A stretch of 64,000 nucleotides of DNA from Halovenus aranensis (GCF_900100385.1 NZ_FNFC01000008.1:122288-186287), one strand, 5' to 3'. Counted from the first letter of the stretch, positions 9,069 through 17,906 are shown. Notes: generated by a model not told the origin, from the letters alone. Translations and numbers: made by a program.

Positions 9069-9491
9069 TCAGTACGACCGGACCAGATGGAGGTCGTAGC
9101 TCTCGTCGGTCGTAATCTCCCCGAACGGCGTGCGATACTCGGTGTCCGTCTCCTCGGCAGCACCGACGTAGACCGTACTCGCCTCGACCTCGTGTGCGGC
9201 CTGGCGAATGTGGTCGCCGACGCCGTTCTCGACGGTCGCGCCCGAATCGAGGAAGTTGCGCTCGGACTCGTCGGTCGTCTCGTCGATTTTACGCTTGAGT
9301 TCCGCCCGTGCCGAGTCGATAGCGAAATCTTCCTCAGGCTGAATCCACTTGCGGCGCTGAGCGTATTCGGCCCCGGTCGGGATGAACGTGACAGCGACAA
9401 CCTCCGTTTCCAGCGCCTTGCCGTGTTCGACCGCACGGTCGAGTGCTGCTTCCGAAACGGGTGAGCCGTCGTACGGAACTAGAAAGACCAT
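9069..9491 (-). CDS. universal stress protein (UspA family)
   Basis: A single-domain 140-residue UspA protein. The start MVFLVPYDGSPVSEAALDRA is the usual first strand and Asp loop. The C-terminal nucleotide-loop region (VYVGAAEETDTEYRTPFGE) lacks the canonical G-x2-G-x9-G(S/T) ATP loop, so it may not bind ATP. The role is unknown beyond the stress family. It diverges from egsA, and its TATA-like box lies 25 bases before the ATG. Confidence 0.85.
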   Translation of the reverse strand: MVFLVPYDGSPVSEAALDRAVEHGKALETEVVAVTFIPTGAEYAQRRKWIQPEEDFAIDSARAELKRKIDETTDESERNFLDSGATVENGVGDHIRQAAHEVEASTVYVGAAEETDTEYRTPFGEITTDESYDLHLVRSY

Positions 9492-9512
9492 GCCCGCATC
9501 TATGATACTGGA

Positions 9513-9550
9513 GGTATATCAATCTATCCAGGGGTAACCCTCAGTACTTA
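9513..9550. promoter_or_regulatory. divergent leaderless promoters uspA / egsA
   Basis: GATATACC on the minus strand (9513-9520) is 25 bases before the uspA ATG. TACTTA on the plus strand (9545-9550) is 27 bases before the egsA ATG. A short inverted repeat (AGGG/CCCT) lies between the boxes. Confidence 0.4.
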
Positions 9551-9575
9551 ACTGGGTTGGCAGGAAAGCCAAACT

Positions 9576-10634
9576 ATGTTCGAAAAATCGACGTGGATTC
9601 GGTTACCCCGGAACGTAGTCGTCGGCCACGGGGTACTCGACCAGACGGGGGACGCTATCTCTGACCTCCATCTCGGCGGGACGCCGCTCGTGGTGACCAG
9701 TCCAACGCCGAGAGAGGTGGCCGGAGAGCGCGTTCGTCGAGAGCTGTCTGCCCTCGGCGAGACCCCCGAGATGGTCGTCGTCGAGGAGGCCAGCTTCGAC
9801 GAGATAGAGCGCGTCATCGAGGTTGTCGAGGGAATGAACCCCGGCTATCTCGTCGGCGTCGGCGGCGGGAAAGCAATCGACATCGCCAAGATGGCCGCCG
9901 CAGACCAGGGGCTCGGATTCATCTCGGTGCCGACGGCCGCCAGCCACGACGGTATCGTCTCGGGGCGTGGTTCGGTCCCCGACGGCGGCACGCGCCACAG
10001 CGTCGCCGCTGACCCGCCGCTTGCAGTTATCGCAGATACGGAGATTCTCGCGGACGCGCCCTGGCGGCTGACGACCGCCGGCTGTGCCGACATCATTTCG
10101 AACTACACCGCAGTCCGGGACTGGCAACTCGCCAACCGCCTCCAGAACGCCGAATACTCGCGATACGCCGGGGCACTCTCGCGGATGACTGCTGAAATGC
10201 TCGTCGAGAACGCGTCGTCGCTGAAGCCGGGACTCGAACAGTCCGCCTGGGTCGTCGTCAAAGCGCTGGTCTCCTCAGGGGTTGCGATGTCGATTGCGGA
10301 CTCCTCCCGGCCGGCCAGCGGCGCCGAACACCTGTTCTCTCACCAGCTCGACCGGCTCGCACCGGGCGAGGCGTTACACGGCCATCAGGTCGGCGTCGGT
10401 TCGATACTGACCGCATACCTTCAGGACGGCGACCACGGCGAATTCCAGAACATCCGGAGCGCACTCGCCACCATCGGTGCACCGACGACTGCGGAGGAAC
10501 TGGGTATCGATGGGGAGACGATACTCGAAGCGCTCTCGACGGCCCACGAGATACGGGACCGGTACACGATTTTGGGCAACGGTATCGATAGAGACGCCGC
10601 TCGGGAGGCCGCAACAGCAACGGGCGTTCTCTGA
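9576..10634 (+). CDS. egsA: NAD(P)-dependent sn-glycerol-1-phosphate dehydrogenase
   Basis: Reduces dihydroxyacetone phosphate to sn-glycerol-1-phosphate, the backbone of archaeal ether lipids. The protein is 352 residues, the usual length. The cofactor loop is VGGGKAIDIAK (GGGK at 96-99), followed by VPTAASHDG (118-126). The metal ligands are expected at Asp171 (ADIISN), His252 (EHLFSH) and His268 or His270 (LHGHQVG). It supplies the acceptor of GGGP synthase, and a divergent homologue of that enzyme is encoded at 41467-42738. Confidence 0.96.
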   Translation: MFEKSTWIRLPRNVVVGHGVLDQTGDAISDLHLGGTPLVVTSPTPREVAGERVRRELSALGETPEMVVVEEASFDEIERVIEVVEGMNPGYLVGVGGGKAIDIAKMAAADQGLGFISVPTAASHDGIVSGRGSVPDGGTRHSVAADPPLAVIADTEILADAPWRLTTAGCADIISNYTAVRDWQLANRLQNAEYSRYAGALSRMTAEMLVENASSLKPGLEQSAWVVVKALVSSGVAMSIADSSRPASGAEHLFSHQLDRLAPGEALHGHQVGVGSILTAYLQDGDHGEFQNIRSALATIGAPTTAEELGIDGETILEALSTAHEIRDRYTILGNGIDRDAAREAATATGVL

Positions 10635-10635
10635 G

Positions 10636-11112
10636 TCAGGAAACGACTATTTCTGGAATCTCGGCTGTCGAGTGCCAGACCGCATCGGCGTTCGGTGAGC
10701 CGGCCTGACGGGTTGCCTCGAAGATGACGGCGAGACGAAAGACCGTCTCGTGGGCGGACCCGGTGTCGTGGATACCCAAAATCGTGGCCTGCTCGATGCC
10801 ATCGATTCGGGGAGTGACACCGGTCGAGTGCTCGACAGCGTCGACCGTCGCACGCCCAATTTCGCCGTCGCTCGTCCGCGCAGACGGCAAACGTAGGTCT
10901 CCGTCCTCTTCGAGGTGCAAAACGTCGTCGGCCTCGTTTGTCACCTTCGCGTAGCTGTCGACGCTGCCGGCCACAGCACGCTCGCGCTCGCGCTGGTATT
11001 TCTCGACAGCGACGGCCACTGTCGTCTGGTTTACCGGGAACGACCGATATGATTCCTCGAGTGCCGAGAGGTATTCCTCGACGGTTTCCTGGGACTGCTC
11101 CACCACTCCCAT
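10636..11112 (-). CDS. degenerate Nudix-like protein (haloarchaeal, probably non-catalytic)
   Basis: A 158-residue soluble protein. Residues 60-110 follow the Nudix layout: VLHLEEDGDLRLPSAR, then a helix ATVDAVEHSTGV where active enzymes have A-x-x-RE-x-x-EE-x-G-V. The TGV end is kept, but all catalytic Glu/Arg positions are replaced. I infer a Nudix fold without hydrolase activity, perhaps a ligand-binding or scaffold role. The start MGVVEQ at 11112 is chosen because the upstream extension is basic and unlike its neighbours. It lies between egsA (convergent) and gatE (divergent). Confidence 0.6.
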   Translation of the reverse strand: MGVVEQSQETVEEYLSALEESYRSFPVNQTTVAVAVEKYQRERERAVAGSVDSYAKVTNEADDVLHLEEDGDLRLPSARTSDGEIGRATVDAVEHSTGVTPRIDGIEQATILGIHDTGSAHETVFRLAVIFEATRQAGSPNADAVWHSTAEIPEIVVS

Positions 11113-11255
11113 GGGCCAACCTATCTCCACTGTAAGATAAATGCAGTGACGAGTATCGGAATCTAAAACTGGGCGGCAGTCACTTATCGGGACTGGTTTG
11201 GGTGTCCGTTGCCCGATAGTACGTTTTTTGAGCGTCGGTATCACAGACACACACA

Positions 11256-13124
11256 ATGAGTGAACTCGATTACGCGGAACTGGGTCTGGTTGCGGGGCTG
11301 GAAATCCACCAGCAACTCGACACCGAGACGAAGCTGTTCTGTGCCTGCCCGACGGAGTTGCGCGAGCCCGAAGAGGCGAGCCGACGGTTCACGCGCTATC
11401 TCCACCCGACGAAAAGCGAACTCGGCGAACTCGATGAGGCTGCCCTTGAGGAGAGCCGTGTCGACCGCGAGTTCCAGTACCTCGCGTACGACTCGACCTG
11501 TCTCGTCGAGGAAGACGACGAACCGCCGGCACGGGTCGACGACGAGGCGCTCGGGACCGCGCTCGAAATCGCACAGCTGCTGGAGATGCGAGCGGTCGAC
11601 CAGATTCACGTTATGCGAAAAATCGTGGTCGACGGGTCGAACACCTCCGGCTTCCAGCGGACGATGCAAGTCGCTGTCGACGGCGAAATCGACACTTCTG
11701 AGGGCGCTGTCGGTATCGAAGACCTGATGCTCGAAGAAGAGAGCGCACAGCGTGTCGAAGAAACCGACGACGGAGTCCGGTACAGCCTCGACCGCCTCGG
11801 TATCCCGCTGGTCGAAATCGGCACCCGGCCCGACATCCGGACGCCCGCACAGGCCAGAGAGGCCGCCGAGCAAATCGGGATGTACCTCCGCTCGACGGGG
11901 CAGGTCAAACGCGGCCTCGGCACTATCCGACAGGACGTCAACGTCTCTATCGCGGACGGCGCACGGGTCGAAATTAAGGGCGTCCAGAGTCTCGACGACA
12001 TCGACGATATCGTCCGAAACGAGGCGCGCCGCCAGGTCGAACTCCTCGATATCGCCGAAACGCTGAACGAGCGCGACGCGAGCGTCGGCGACGTGGCGGA
12101 CGTGTCTGCAGTGCTTGCAGACAGCGACAGCAGCGTCATCCAGGGCGCGCTCTCGGGCGACGGCGCGGTCAAGGCAGTGGTACTGCACGGGTTCGACGGC
12201 ATCGTGGGACGTGAACTGTTGCCCGACAGGCGGCTCGGCACCGAGCTAGCTGACCACGCCAAGCGTCACGGGGCCGGAGGCATCTTCCACACCGACGAAC
12301 TCCCCGCCTACGGCATCACCGACGAGGAGGTAACGGCGGTTGCCGAGGTCGTCGGCGCAGGCCCGGACGACGCGGTGGCGCTGGTCGCCGACGCCGAGGA
12401 GACCGCGAGTCTCGCCATCGACGCCGTCGCCGAGCGTGCCAAAACCGCAATCGAAGGCGTGCCAGAGGAGACCCGCGGGGCAAACGAGGACGGGACGACC
12501 CGGTATCTCCGCCCGCTCCCCGGAGCGGCCCGGATGTATCCCGAGACAGACGTGCCGCCCGTCGAACCGGACCCGGCCGCGGTAGAGACCCCGGAGCTGT
12601 TGACCGAGCGCGTGACGCGGTATCAAGAGGAGTTCGGCCTCGACGAGACGCTGGCGGAGCAGGTTGCCTATGGCCGACGGATGGGTCAGTTCGAGCGCGC
12701 GGTCGAGATGGGGGTCGACCCGACGCTTGCGGCAGGCACACTCGAATCCACAGTCACCGAACTCCGGCGCGACGACGTGCCCGTCGAACGGCTGACCGAC
12801 AGCCATTTCGAGGAAGTCTTCGCGCTCCTTGCCGACGGCGAACTCGCGAAAGAAGGCGTACCGGACCTGCTCGCCGCCCTGGCAGAACAGCCCGGCCTCT
12901 CGGCGACAGAGGCCGCCGAGCAGGAAGGACTCGGGAGTGCAGGTGAAGACGAGGTTCGGGAGGCTGTCGTCGAAGTGGTCGAGCGAAACGCCGAACAAAT
13001 CGACGCCGAGGGGATGGGTGCGTTCTCTGCCCTGATGGGCGAGTGTATGGGCGCACTCCGGGGGAAAGCCGACGGCGACGTTGTCAGTGACGTCCTTCGC
13101 GAGGAGATTCAGCGTCGAGCGTAG
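11256..13124 (+). CDS. gatE: Glu-tRNA(Gln) amidotransferase subunit E
   Basis: GatE works with GatD to turn Glu-tRNA(Gln) into Gln-tRNA(Gln), the archaeal route to glutaminyl-tRNA. The protein is 622 residues. Its GatB-like catalytic cradle starts with LVAGLEIHQQLDTETKLFC and includes RLGIPLVEIGTRPDI and RQDVNVSI. A GatE-specific AspRS-like insertion covers about 270-420, and a YqeY-like tail domain lies at the C-terminus (about 480-622). GatD is not in the window. The ACACACA leader before ATG 11256 has no Shine-Dalgarno sequence. Confidence 0.96.
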   Translation: MSELDYAELGLVAGLEIHQQLDTETKLFCACPTELREPEEASRRFTRYLHPTKSELGELDEAALEESRVDREFQYLAYDSTCLVEEDDEPPARVDDEALGTALEIAQLLEMRAVDQIHVMRKIVVDGSNTSGFQRTMQVAVDGEIDTSEGAVGIEDLMLEEESAQRVEETDDGVRYSLDRLGIPLVEIGTRPDIRTPAQAREAAEQIGMYLRSTGQVKRGLGTIRQDVNVSIADGARVEIKGVQSLDDIDDIVRNEARRQVELLDIAETLNERDASVGDVADVSAVLADSDSSVIQGALSGDGAVKAVVLHGFDGIVGRELLPDRRLGTELADHAKRHGAGGIFHTDELPAYGITDEEVTAVAEVVGAGPDDAVALVADAEETASLAIDAVAERAKTAIEGVPEETRGANEDGTTRYLRPLPGAARMYPETDVPPVEPDPAAVETPELLTERVTRYQEEFGLDETLAEQVAYGRRMGQFERAVEMGVDPTLAAGTLESTVTELRRDDVPVERLTDSHFEEVFALLADGELAKEGVPDLLAALAEQPGLSATEAAEQEGLGSAGEDEVREAVVEVVERNAEQIDAEGMGAFSALMGECMGALRGKADGDVVSDVLREEIQRRA

Positions 13125-13125
13125 G

Positions 13126-13557
13126 CTACTGGTCCCACGCGACTCGTTTCGAGGTGAATCCACCGACGAGAAACGCCAGTGGGCCACCGAAAACGACGAA
13201 ACACAGAGCCAACACAACAGACGCGAACATCGCTTCCAGTGAGCGAACTGCACCGCCTGCGGCCGCCCAAGAGAGAATGCCAAACAGGAGACCGCCAACA
13301 GCGCAGGCACCTCCCTTCACGAACGGGTCGTAGTACCTCCGGTCGTCGTTCGCATAGACGAGGCCACCAACAATCCCGCCGACGACCGGCGCACCAAACG
13401 CGATCGTACACACAATCCACCACAACTGGCTGGCATTTCGGGGGTCCAGTTGCTCTGTCGTGGCCCAGACTGCCGAAACGGGATTACTGAGCAGTACGAC
13501 CACACTCAGACCAGCAGAGACAAGAATTGCCTTAGCAACTGACCGAATCGGAGCCAT
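13126..13557 (-). CDS. small four-helix membrane protein, function unknown
   Basis: I do not recognise this 143-residue protein. It has four hydrophobic segments (roughly residues 7-25, 45-68, 82-102 and 110-132). A short polar loop rich in Asp/Arg/Tyr (NDDRRYYDPF) lies between segments 2 and 3, and the tail is Lys/Arg-containing. Glycine-rich helices (GGIVGGLV, GGLLFG) suggest tight packing. ATG 13557 is preferred to a start five codons upstream. It ends two bases from the gatE stop, facing it. Confidence 0.55.
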   Translation of the reverse strand: MAPIRSVAKAILVSAGLSVVVLLSNPVSAVWATTEQLDPRNASQLWWIVCTIAFGAPVVGGIVGGLVYANDDRRYYDPFVKGGACAVGGLLFGILSWAAAGGAVRSLEAMFASVVLALCFVVFGGPLAFLVGGFTSKRVAWDQ

Positions 13558-13614
13558 ACAGGCAATATACAAGAAGTTTGTATTAAATGTAATGTAAGAG
13601 AACAGATAGCGTCG

Positions 13615-14373
13615 TCAGTCTTCGTCGTCTTCGGGTGTCCAGTCGGCGCTTCGCTCGGCTCCACGCCGGAGCAGCCCTTGCAACGTGCTGGCTTCTCGCG
13701 GCGTCGGCTGTGCTCTACCGAGCAATCGACGGAACATTCTGGCTGCTTTGTCGCGCTTTGGCTCAGGGTGGTCGATGGCAGCAACGTAGTTCTCGAACTG
13801 GCCGTAGAGCCGTTCGATTTCAGCCTCGGCCGCTCGCTCGTGGAGGGTCTCGGGGTGCTGTGACTCCCCGACGGTCAACTCGCGTAGTTCGTACAGCGTG
13901 ACAGTCGCCGCCTGTCCGAGGTTGAGCGAAGGGTACTCCGCACTCGCCGGAATCGAGCAGAGCGCGTCGATGCGAGCGAGTTCGTCGTTTGTCAGGCCAA
14001 CCCGCTCTCGCCCGAAGACGAGTGCCGCGTCGGCGTCTAGGCCGTCGAGATGCCCCGATAGCTCGTCGGGAGTCATCGCCGGATACCGGACGTGACTCCT
14101 GGCGTCTTCGTTCGTGGTGGCTGTACAGCCAACCGTATAGTAGTTTTCGACCAGTTCGTTGAACGTTATCTCGGTCGCTTCCGGAAGGATATCTTCGCGA
14201 GCGCGGCCGGCAAAGCCGTAGGCCTCTCCCTCGGGGTTGAGCGCTGGCGGGTCTACGAGCACCAACTCGGAGAGCCCGAAGTTCTTCATCGCGCGGGCAA
14301 TCGTTCCGACGTTTCCTGGTGTCTCAGCGTCGACGACGGCCACCGCAAGCTCCCCCTCGAAAGATGGTGTCAT
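13615..14373 (-). CDS. trmJ: SpoU/TrmH-family RNA 2'-O-methyltransferase (TrmJ-like)
   Basis: SAM-dependent ribose methyltransferase of the SPOUT class; archaeal TrmJ modifies C32 of tRNAs. The three trefoil-knot motifs are visible: NVGTIARAMKNFG (about 20-32), LVFGRERVGLTNDEL (about 115-130) and PSLNLGQAATVTLYEL (about 145-160). The protein is 252 residues with a charged C-terminal tail, like TrmJ. The exact target is inferred from the family. Confidence 0.88.
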   Translation of the reverse strand: MTPSFEGELAVAVVDAETPGNVGTIARAMKNFGLSELVLVDPPALNPEGEAYGFAGRAREDILPEATEITFNELVENYYTVGCTATTNEDARSHVRYPAMTPDELSGHLDGLDADAALVFGRERVGLTNDELARIDALCSIPASAEYPSLNLGQAATVTLYELRELTVGESQHPETLHERAAEAEIERLYGQFENYVAAIDHPEPKRDKAARMFRRLLGRAQPTPREASTLQGLLRRGAERSADWTPEDDED

Positions 14374-14502
14374 TGCGCTGTTCTGGGATAGCTGTAACCA
14401 AAAGTAACGTGATACGTCTATCGGGGTTCGCCACCGTACCCGGTGTCAGGCGACCGTGGTGGCCGTGTATTGGTACACGTTAACATAATTCACTATCCTG
14501 CT

Positions 14503-14528
14503 GTTCGGTAAGAAAGCTTATACCGGAA
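14503..14528. promoter_or_regulatory. imperfect inverted repeat around a TATA-like box
   Basis: TTCGGTA (14503-14509) and TACCGGAA (14521-14528) form an imperfect inverted repeat on both sides of AAGCTTA. The A/T core around 14515-14524 is spaced like a TATA box for a start near 14546, just before the hairpin at 14551. This could be a regulated promoter for a short RNA or an mptE leader. Confidence 0.3.
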
Positions 14529-14550
14529 GAGCATAAAACGACGGATGACG

Positions 14551-14593
14551 GCCGAAAGGGCACACGGGCAGGGGTGTCTTGTGCCATTTCGGC
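14551..14593 (+). ncRNA. candidate structured RNA or leader hairpin upstream of mptE
   Basis: The arms at 14551-14564 and 14580-14593 pair at 13 of 14 positions (one G/A mismatch) around a 15-base loop. This is far stronger than expected in an intergenic region. A TATA-like element lies about 27 bases before 14546, and a second (GTTTATATGG, about 14602-14611) follows the hairpin. The RNA could be a separate short transcript or part of a long mptE leader. It does not match any family I can name. The remainder of 14374-14667 contains a weaker GCCACC/GGTGGC repeat and no gene. Confidence 0.35.
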
Positions 14594-14667
14594 TCAACCC
14601 GGTTTATATGGCATTACGTGAGTAGCGACAGCTACAACAGCGTGCCGGACCAGTGACCCAACAGTAC

Positions 14668-15384
14668 ATGGACTTCGAGACGTGGGAACCGGTCTACGAG
14701 CAGATTCTCGACGACTTCGGATACGGGAGAGCAGGAGACAAGCGGGCACGCGACGTGTTGCGCGAGCTATTCGAGACACGGACAGACGGCGACGCGACGG
14801 CCACGGTCGAGCAAACGCTCGCTGGACTTTCCTTCGAGGGCGAGACGGTCGCGGTTGCAGGCGGTGCCCCGGGGCTCGAAGACGACATCGAAACGGTCGA
14901 ACGGGCGTCTGCCGTCGTCGCGGCGTCAAACGCCGCCGAGACGCTCCGGACAGTCGGAGTGAGCATCGACTGCATGGTGACTGACCTCGACAAGGTCCCC
15001 GCGACGGCCGAGGCGTTGACCACGGAGGGCGTTCCGGTCGCCGTCCACGCACACGGCGACAACGTCGACGTGGTCGAAGCGACCGTGCCGGCATTCAATC
15101 TCGATGCGGTAATTCCGACGACACAGGCGCGACCGGCCGGGTCGGTCTGTAACCTCGGCGGCTTTACTGACGGCGACCGGGCGGCATTTCTCGCAGACGC
15201 GCTGGGTGCCGAGTGCCTCCTGTTCCCCGGCTGGGCCTTCGACGACGACAGCGTGACTCCCGAGAAGCGACAGAAGCTATCTTGGGCCGCACGGCTGCTT
15301 CACTGGCTCGAACGCCGACGAAACGAGCGGTTCGACGTACTCGACGGAAGACGCACAGGGCTCGATATCTCCTCGTTCGCGTAG
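14668..15384 (+). CDS. mptE: 6-hydroxymethyl-7,8-dihydropterin pyrophosphokinase MptE-like
   Basis: Archaeal enzyme (COG1634, DUF115 fold) that activates 6-hydroxymethyl-dihydropterin with ATP in folate/methanopterin synthesis. The 238-residue protein begins MDFETWEPVYEQILDDFGY, the usual haloarchaeal start. It has GGAPGLEDDI (around 70-80), TDLD near 110 and VHAHGDN near 130, where the conserved acidic and His residues of the family sit. A GTG five codons upstream (14653) is less likely than ATG 14668. A TATA box about 60 bases upstream implies a short leader. Confidence 0.85.
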   Translation: MDFETWEPVYEQILDDFGYGRAGDKRARDVLRELFETRTDGDATATVEQTLAGLSFEGETVAVAGGAPGLEDDIETVERASAVVAASNAAETLRTVGVSIDCMVTDLDKVPATAEALTTEGVPVAVHAHGDNVDVVEATVPAFNLDAVIPTTQARPAGSVCNLGGFTDGDRAAFLADALGAECLLFPGWAFDDDSVTPEKRQKLSWAARLLHWLERRRNERFDVLDGRRTGLDISSFA

Positions 15385-16881
15385 TCAGTCAGAGAATCGC
15401 TCGCGGACGGCCCCTCTCTCGACGGTACCGGAGCCGGTTCGCGGTATCGACTCCCGGAAGATAATCTCCTTGGGGACCTTGTGGCGAGCCAGGTCCTCAC
15501 GACAGGCTTCCCGGAGTGACTCGGCGTCGAGGTCGGCTCCGTCTGCCGGGACGACGACGGCGACCACTCGCTGTCCCCACTCCTCGTCGTCGACGCCGAC
15601 GACCGCGGCATCCGCGACGCGGGGCTGCGCCGAGAGCACGTCGGCGACCTCCGCGGGCGAGACGAGTTCGCCACCGGTGTTAATCACCTCGTCGACGCGG
15701 CCGACGACCCAGAGCCGCCCATCCCGGTCGCGGTAGCCGAGGTCACCCGTGTAAAAGCCGTACTCGCCGAAGGCGTCAGCCGTTTGTGCGTCGTCGAGAT
15801 ATCCTGGCGTGACAGTGGGACCGTCGACGACGAGTTCGCCATCTGTGCCCGGCTCGACCGGCTCGCCCGACGCGAGGACCGTCACCGTAGTCCCCTGCAA
15901 CGGCTGGCCGACGCTTCCTCGATGCTGTCGGACTGTCTCGGGCCGCGCCGTCGCTATCTGTGAGGCTGTCTCGGTCATCCCGTACGTCGGATAGACTGGG
16001 ACGTTCGCGTCGCTTGCCCTGTCGAGCAGGTCGTCGGTCGCCGGTGCGCCACCCAAGAGAACCGTATCGAGCGTCTCGGGTGGGGTCCAGTCTGTACCGA
16101 GCAGGCGTTTGAGCTGGGTGGGGACCAGCGAGACGCCAGTTATCCCTTCGGTGGCGAGACAACGTGCCGCCTCCGTGGCTCCGAACTTCCGCTGGACGAC
16201 CAGCGTCGTCCCGTAGTAGACGGTACGCACCGCCGGCGCGAGCCCGCCCATGTGCGAGACCGGGAGACAACACAGCCACCGGTCGTCCGGGTCGACGCCG
16301 AGCCGAAACGCCGATGCAGTTGCACTCGCGAGCAGGTTCCTGAACGTCAGCCTGACGCCTTTCGGCTGGCCCGTCGTTCCCGAGGTAAACAGAACGAGCG
16401 CCGTCTCGTCGGGCCCCCAGCGTGGCTGTGGGTTCCCCGGGTCGGTTTCGGGCGATGACTCGACCACAGAAGACATGCCGACAGTCGGACACGGCAGGTT
16501 CTCCGCTGGAGCGTCGTGATTCTCACCGACGACGAGGGTATCCAGTTCTGCGAGTTCGGCGTTGCGTGCCAGTTCCCCGTCGGTGAGGTCCGTGTGGAGA
16601 CCGACAGCGGTCCAGCCCAGTTCCCAGAGTGCGTACAGCGTCGTAACGAAGCTCGCTGTCGGCGAGGAGAGATAGCCGACCCGCGGTCGGTCGTGCGGGG
16701 TATCGTCCCACGCCGTGCTGTGGGCAGACAGCGCATCGGCCGTCCGAGCGACCGCTTCAGCGAGGTCGCGGTAGGTCAAACGCACATCCTGCTCGGGGTC
16801 ACGCACTGCTACCCTGTCCGGGGTGGTCTGCGTTCGCACTCGGAGCGGACTCCGTATCGGCCAGTCGACAGACGGTGTCAT
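15385..16881 (-). CDS. menE: o-succinylbenzoate--CoA ligase, with an altered catalytic-lysine position
   Basis: Acyl-CoA synthetase of menaquinone synthesis that activates o-succinylbenzoate via an adenylate. The P-loop is TSGTTGQPKG (about 170-180); further motifs are YGMTETAS, YTGDLGYRDRDG and RHKVPKEIIF. At the C-terminus the usual G-K-(I/V)-x-R element reads GSGTVERGAV, so Thr replaces the catalytic A10 lysine. The identification is supported by the men operon: menC's stop overlaps this start (TGATG). An in-frame GTG lies one codon upstream at 16884. Confidence 0.85.
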   Translation of the reverse strand: MTPSVDWPIRSPLRVRTQTTPDRVAVRDPEQDVRLTYRDLAEAVARTADALSAHSTAWDDTPHDRPRVGYLSSPTASFVTTLYALWELGWTAVGLHTDLTDGELARNAELAELDTLVVGENHDAPAENLPCPTVGMSSVVESSPETDPGNPQPRWGPDETALVLFTSGTTGQPKGVRLTFRNLLASATASAFRLGVDPDDRWLCCLPVSHMGGLAPAVRTVYYGTTLVVQRKFGATEAARCLATEGITGVSLVPTQLKRLLGTDWTPPETLDTVLLGGAPATDDLLDRASDANVPVYPTYGMTETASQIATARPETVRQHRGSVGQPLQGTTVTVLASGEPVEPGTDGELVVDGPTVTPGYLDDAQTADAFGEYGFYTGDLGYRDRDGRLWVVGRVDEVINTGGELVSPAEVADVLSAQPRVADAAVVGVDDEEWGQRVVAVVVPADGADLDAESLREACREDLARHKVPKEIIFRESIPRTGSGTVERGAVRERFSD

Positions 16882-17906
16882 CACAGTCGTTCCGGGAGCC
16901 CGAGGCCCGTCCGCTGTGGGACGACAATCTCGCCGTCCTCGACCGGTGCGGGGTCGGGACCGAGGTCAGTGTCCAGAAGCGATGCCGTCGCGAGGCCACA
17001 GGCGGAGATATCGGGAATTGCGGCGGCGATGTGGACTGCGCCGGTGCGTGCCACCACCGCGTCGACGGTGTTCGAGACGACGGGTTCGATGCCGGCCTCG
17101 CGGGCGCGTCGGGCCGCCGCCATCGTCAGGTCAGGACCACCAAGTACCATCGGCTTCAGGACGACGACATCCGCAGCGTCTGCCGCGGCAATGTCGTCGA
17201 CTCCGTAGGCGGCAAGCGACTCGTCGAGTGCGATATCCACGGGCCCCGAGAGCTCCGCGTGAGCGTCGAGTGCGGTCTTCGGCAGTGGTTGTTCCACGTA
17301 GGATACGTCGAGCGCCGCAAGCGAGTCGAGAGCGGCCTGTGCCTGGTCGGGCGTCCAGGCCCCGTTTGCGTCGACACGGAGGGTCACCTCCTCGCCGACT
17401 GCGTCTCTGATGGCACGCACTCGCTCGATATCCTCCTCGATACCGTTTGTCCCGACTTTGAGCTTGAGCGTCTCGAACCCGTCGTCGACGGCCTCTTGGG
17501 CCCGTTTGCCGACGGCCTCGGGAGCCAAGCCGGCGCCAATCGTCGCGTTGACCGGAACCGTCTCGACGAACTCGCGGCCGCCAAGCGCCCGGTACAGGGA
17601 CCAGTCTTCGGCTCTGGCGCGAGCCTCCGCGAGAGCGAGCGAGAGACCGTGGCGGGCGGCCGGCGCGTCGGTTTTCGCGAGAGCGATTCCCCAGTCGAGT
17701 TCGTCTGCCACCGACTTCGCCGTCTCCAGTGCCTCGCGGCAAGCGTCGTAGGACTCGGTCCACCCCGGTAGCGGCGTCGCCTCGCCGACACCGTAATGAC
17801 CGTCGTACTCGACGGTGACCAACAGCCCTTCGCGCTTCCGAATCGACCCTCTCGCGGTGTCGAGGGAATCCGAGAGTCTGACGTGGAACGGTTTGATAGT
17901 CGTCAT
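16881..17906 (-). CDS. menC: o-succinylbenzoate synthase (enolase superfamily)
   Basis: Dehydrates SHCHC to o-succinylbenzoate in menaquinone synthesis. The 341-residue protein has all enolase-superfamily catalytic residues: the K-x-K pair in TLKLKVG, metal ligands in LRVDANG, YVEQPLP and ALDESLA, and the distal Lys in VVLKPMVLGG. The N-terminal capping domain includes GVGEATPLPGW. The start overlaps the menA stop by four bases (ATGA), so translation is probably coupled. Confidence 0.9.
   Translation of the reverse strand: MTTIKPFHVRLSDSLDTARGSIRKREGLLVTVEYDGHYGVGEATPLPGWTESYDACREALETAKSVADELDWGIALAKTDAPAARHGLSLALAEARARAEDWSLYRALGGREFVETVPVNATIGAGLAPEAVGKRAQEAVDDGFETLKLKVGTNGIEEDIERVRAIRDAVGEEVTLRVDANGAWTPDQAQAALDSLAALDVSYVEQPLPKTALDAHAELSGPVDIALDESLAAYGVDDIAAADAADVVVLKPMVLGGPDLTMAAARRAREAGIEPVVSNTVDAVVARTGAVHIAAAIPDISACGLATASLLDTDLGPDPAPVEDGEIVVPQRTGLGLPERL

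Noticed and set aside
11112..11256. N-terminal extension of the Nudix-like protein up to 11256
   Set aside because: The added residues are basic and Pro/Thr-rich, unlike haloarchaeal coding sequence, and the region overlaps the gatE start.
14551..14593. H/ACA or C/D guide RNA for the mptE-upstream hairpin
   Set aside because: No ACA at the proper distance from the stem base, and no convincing C/D boxes.
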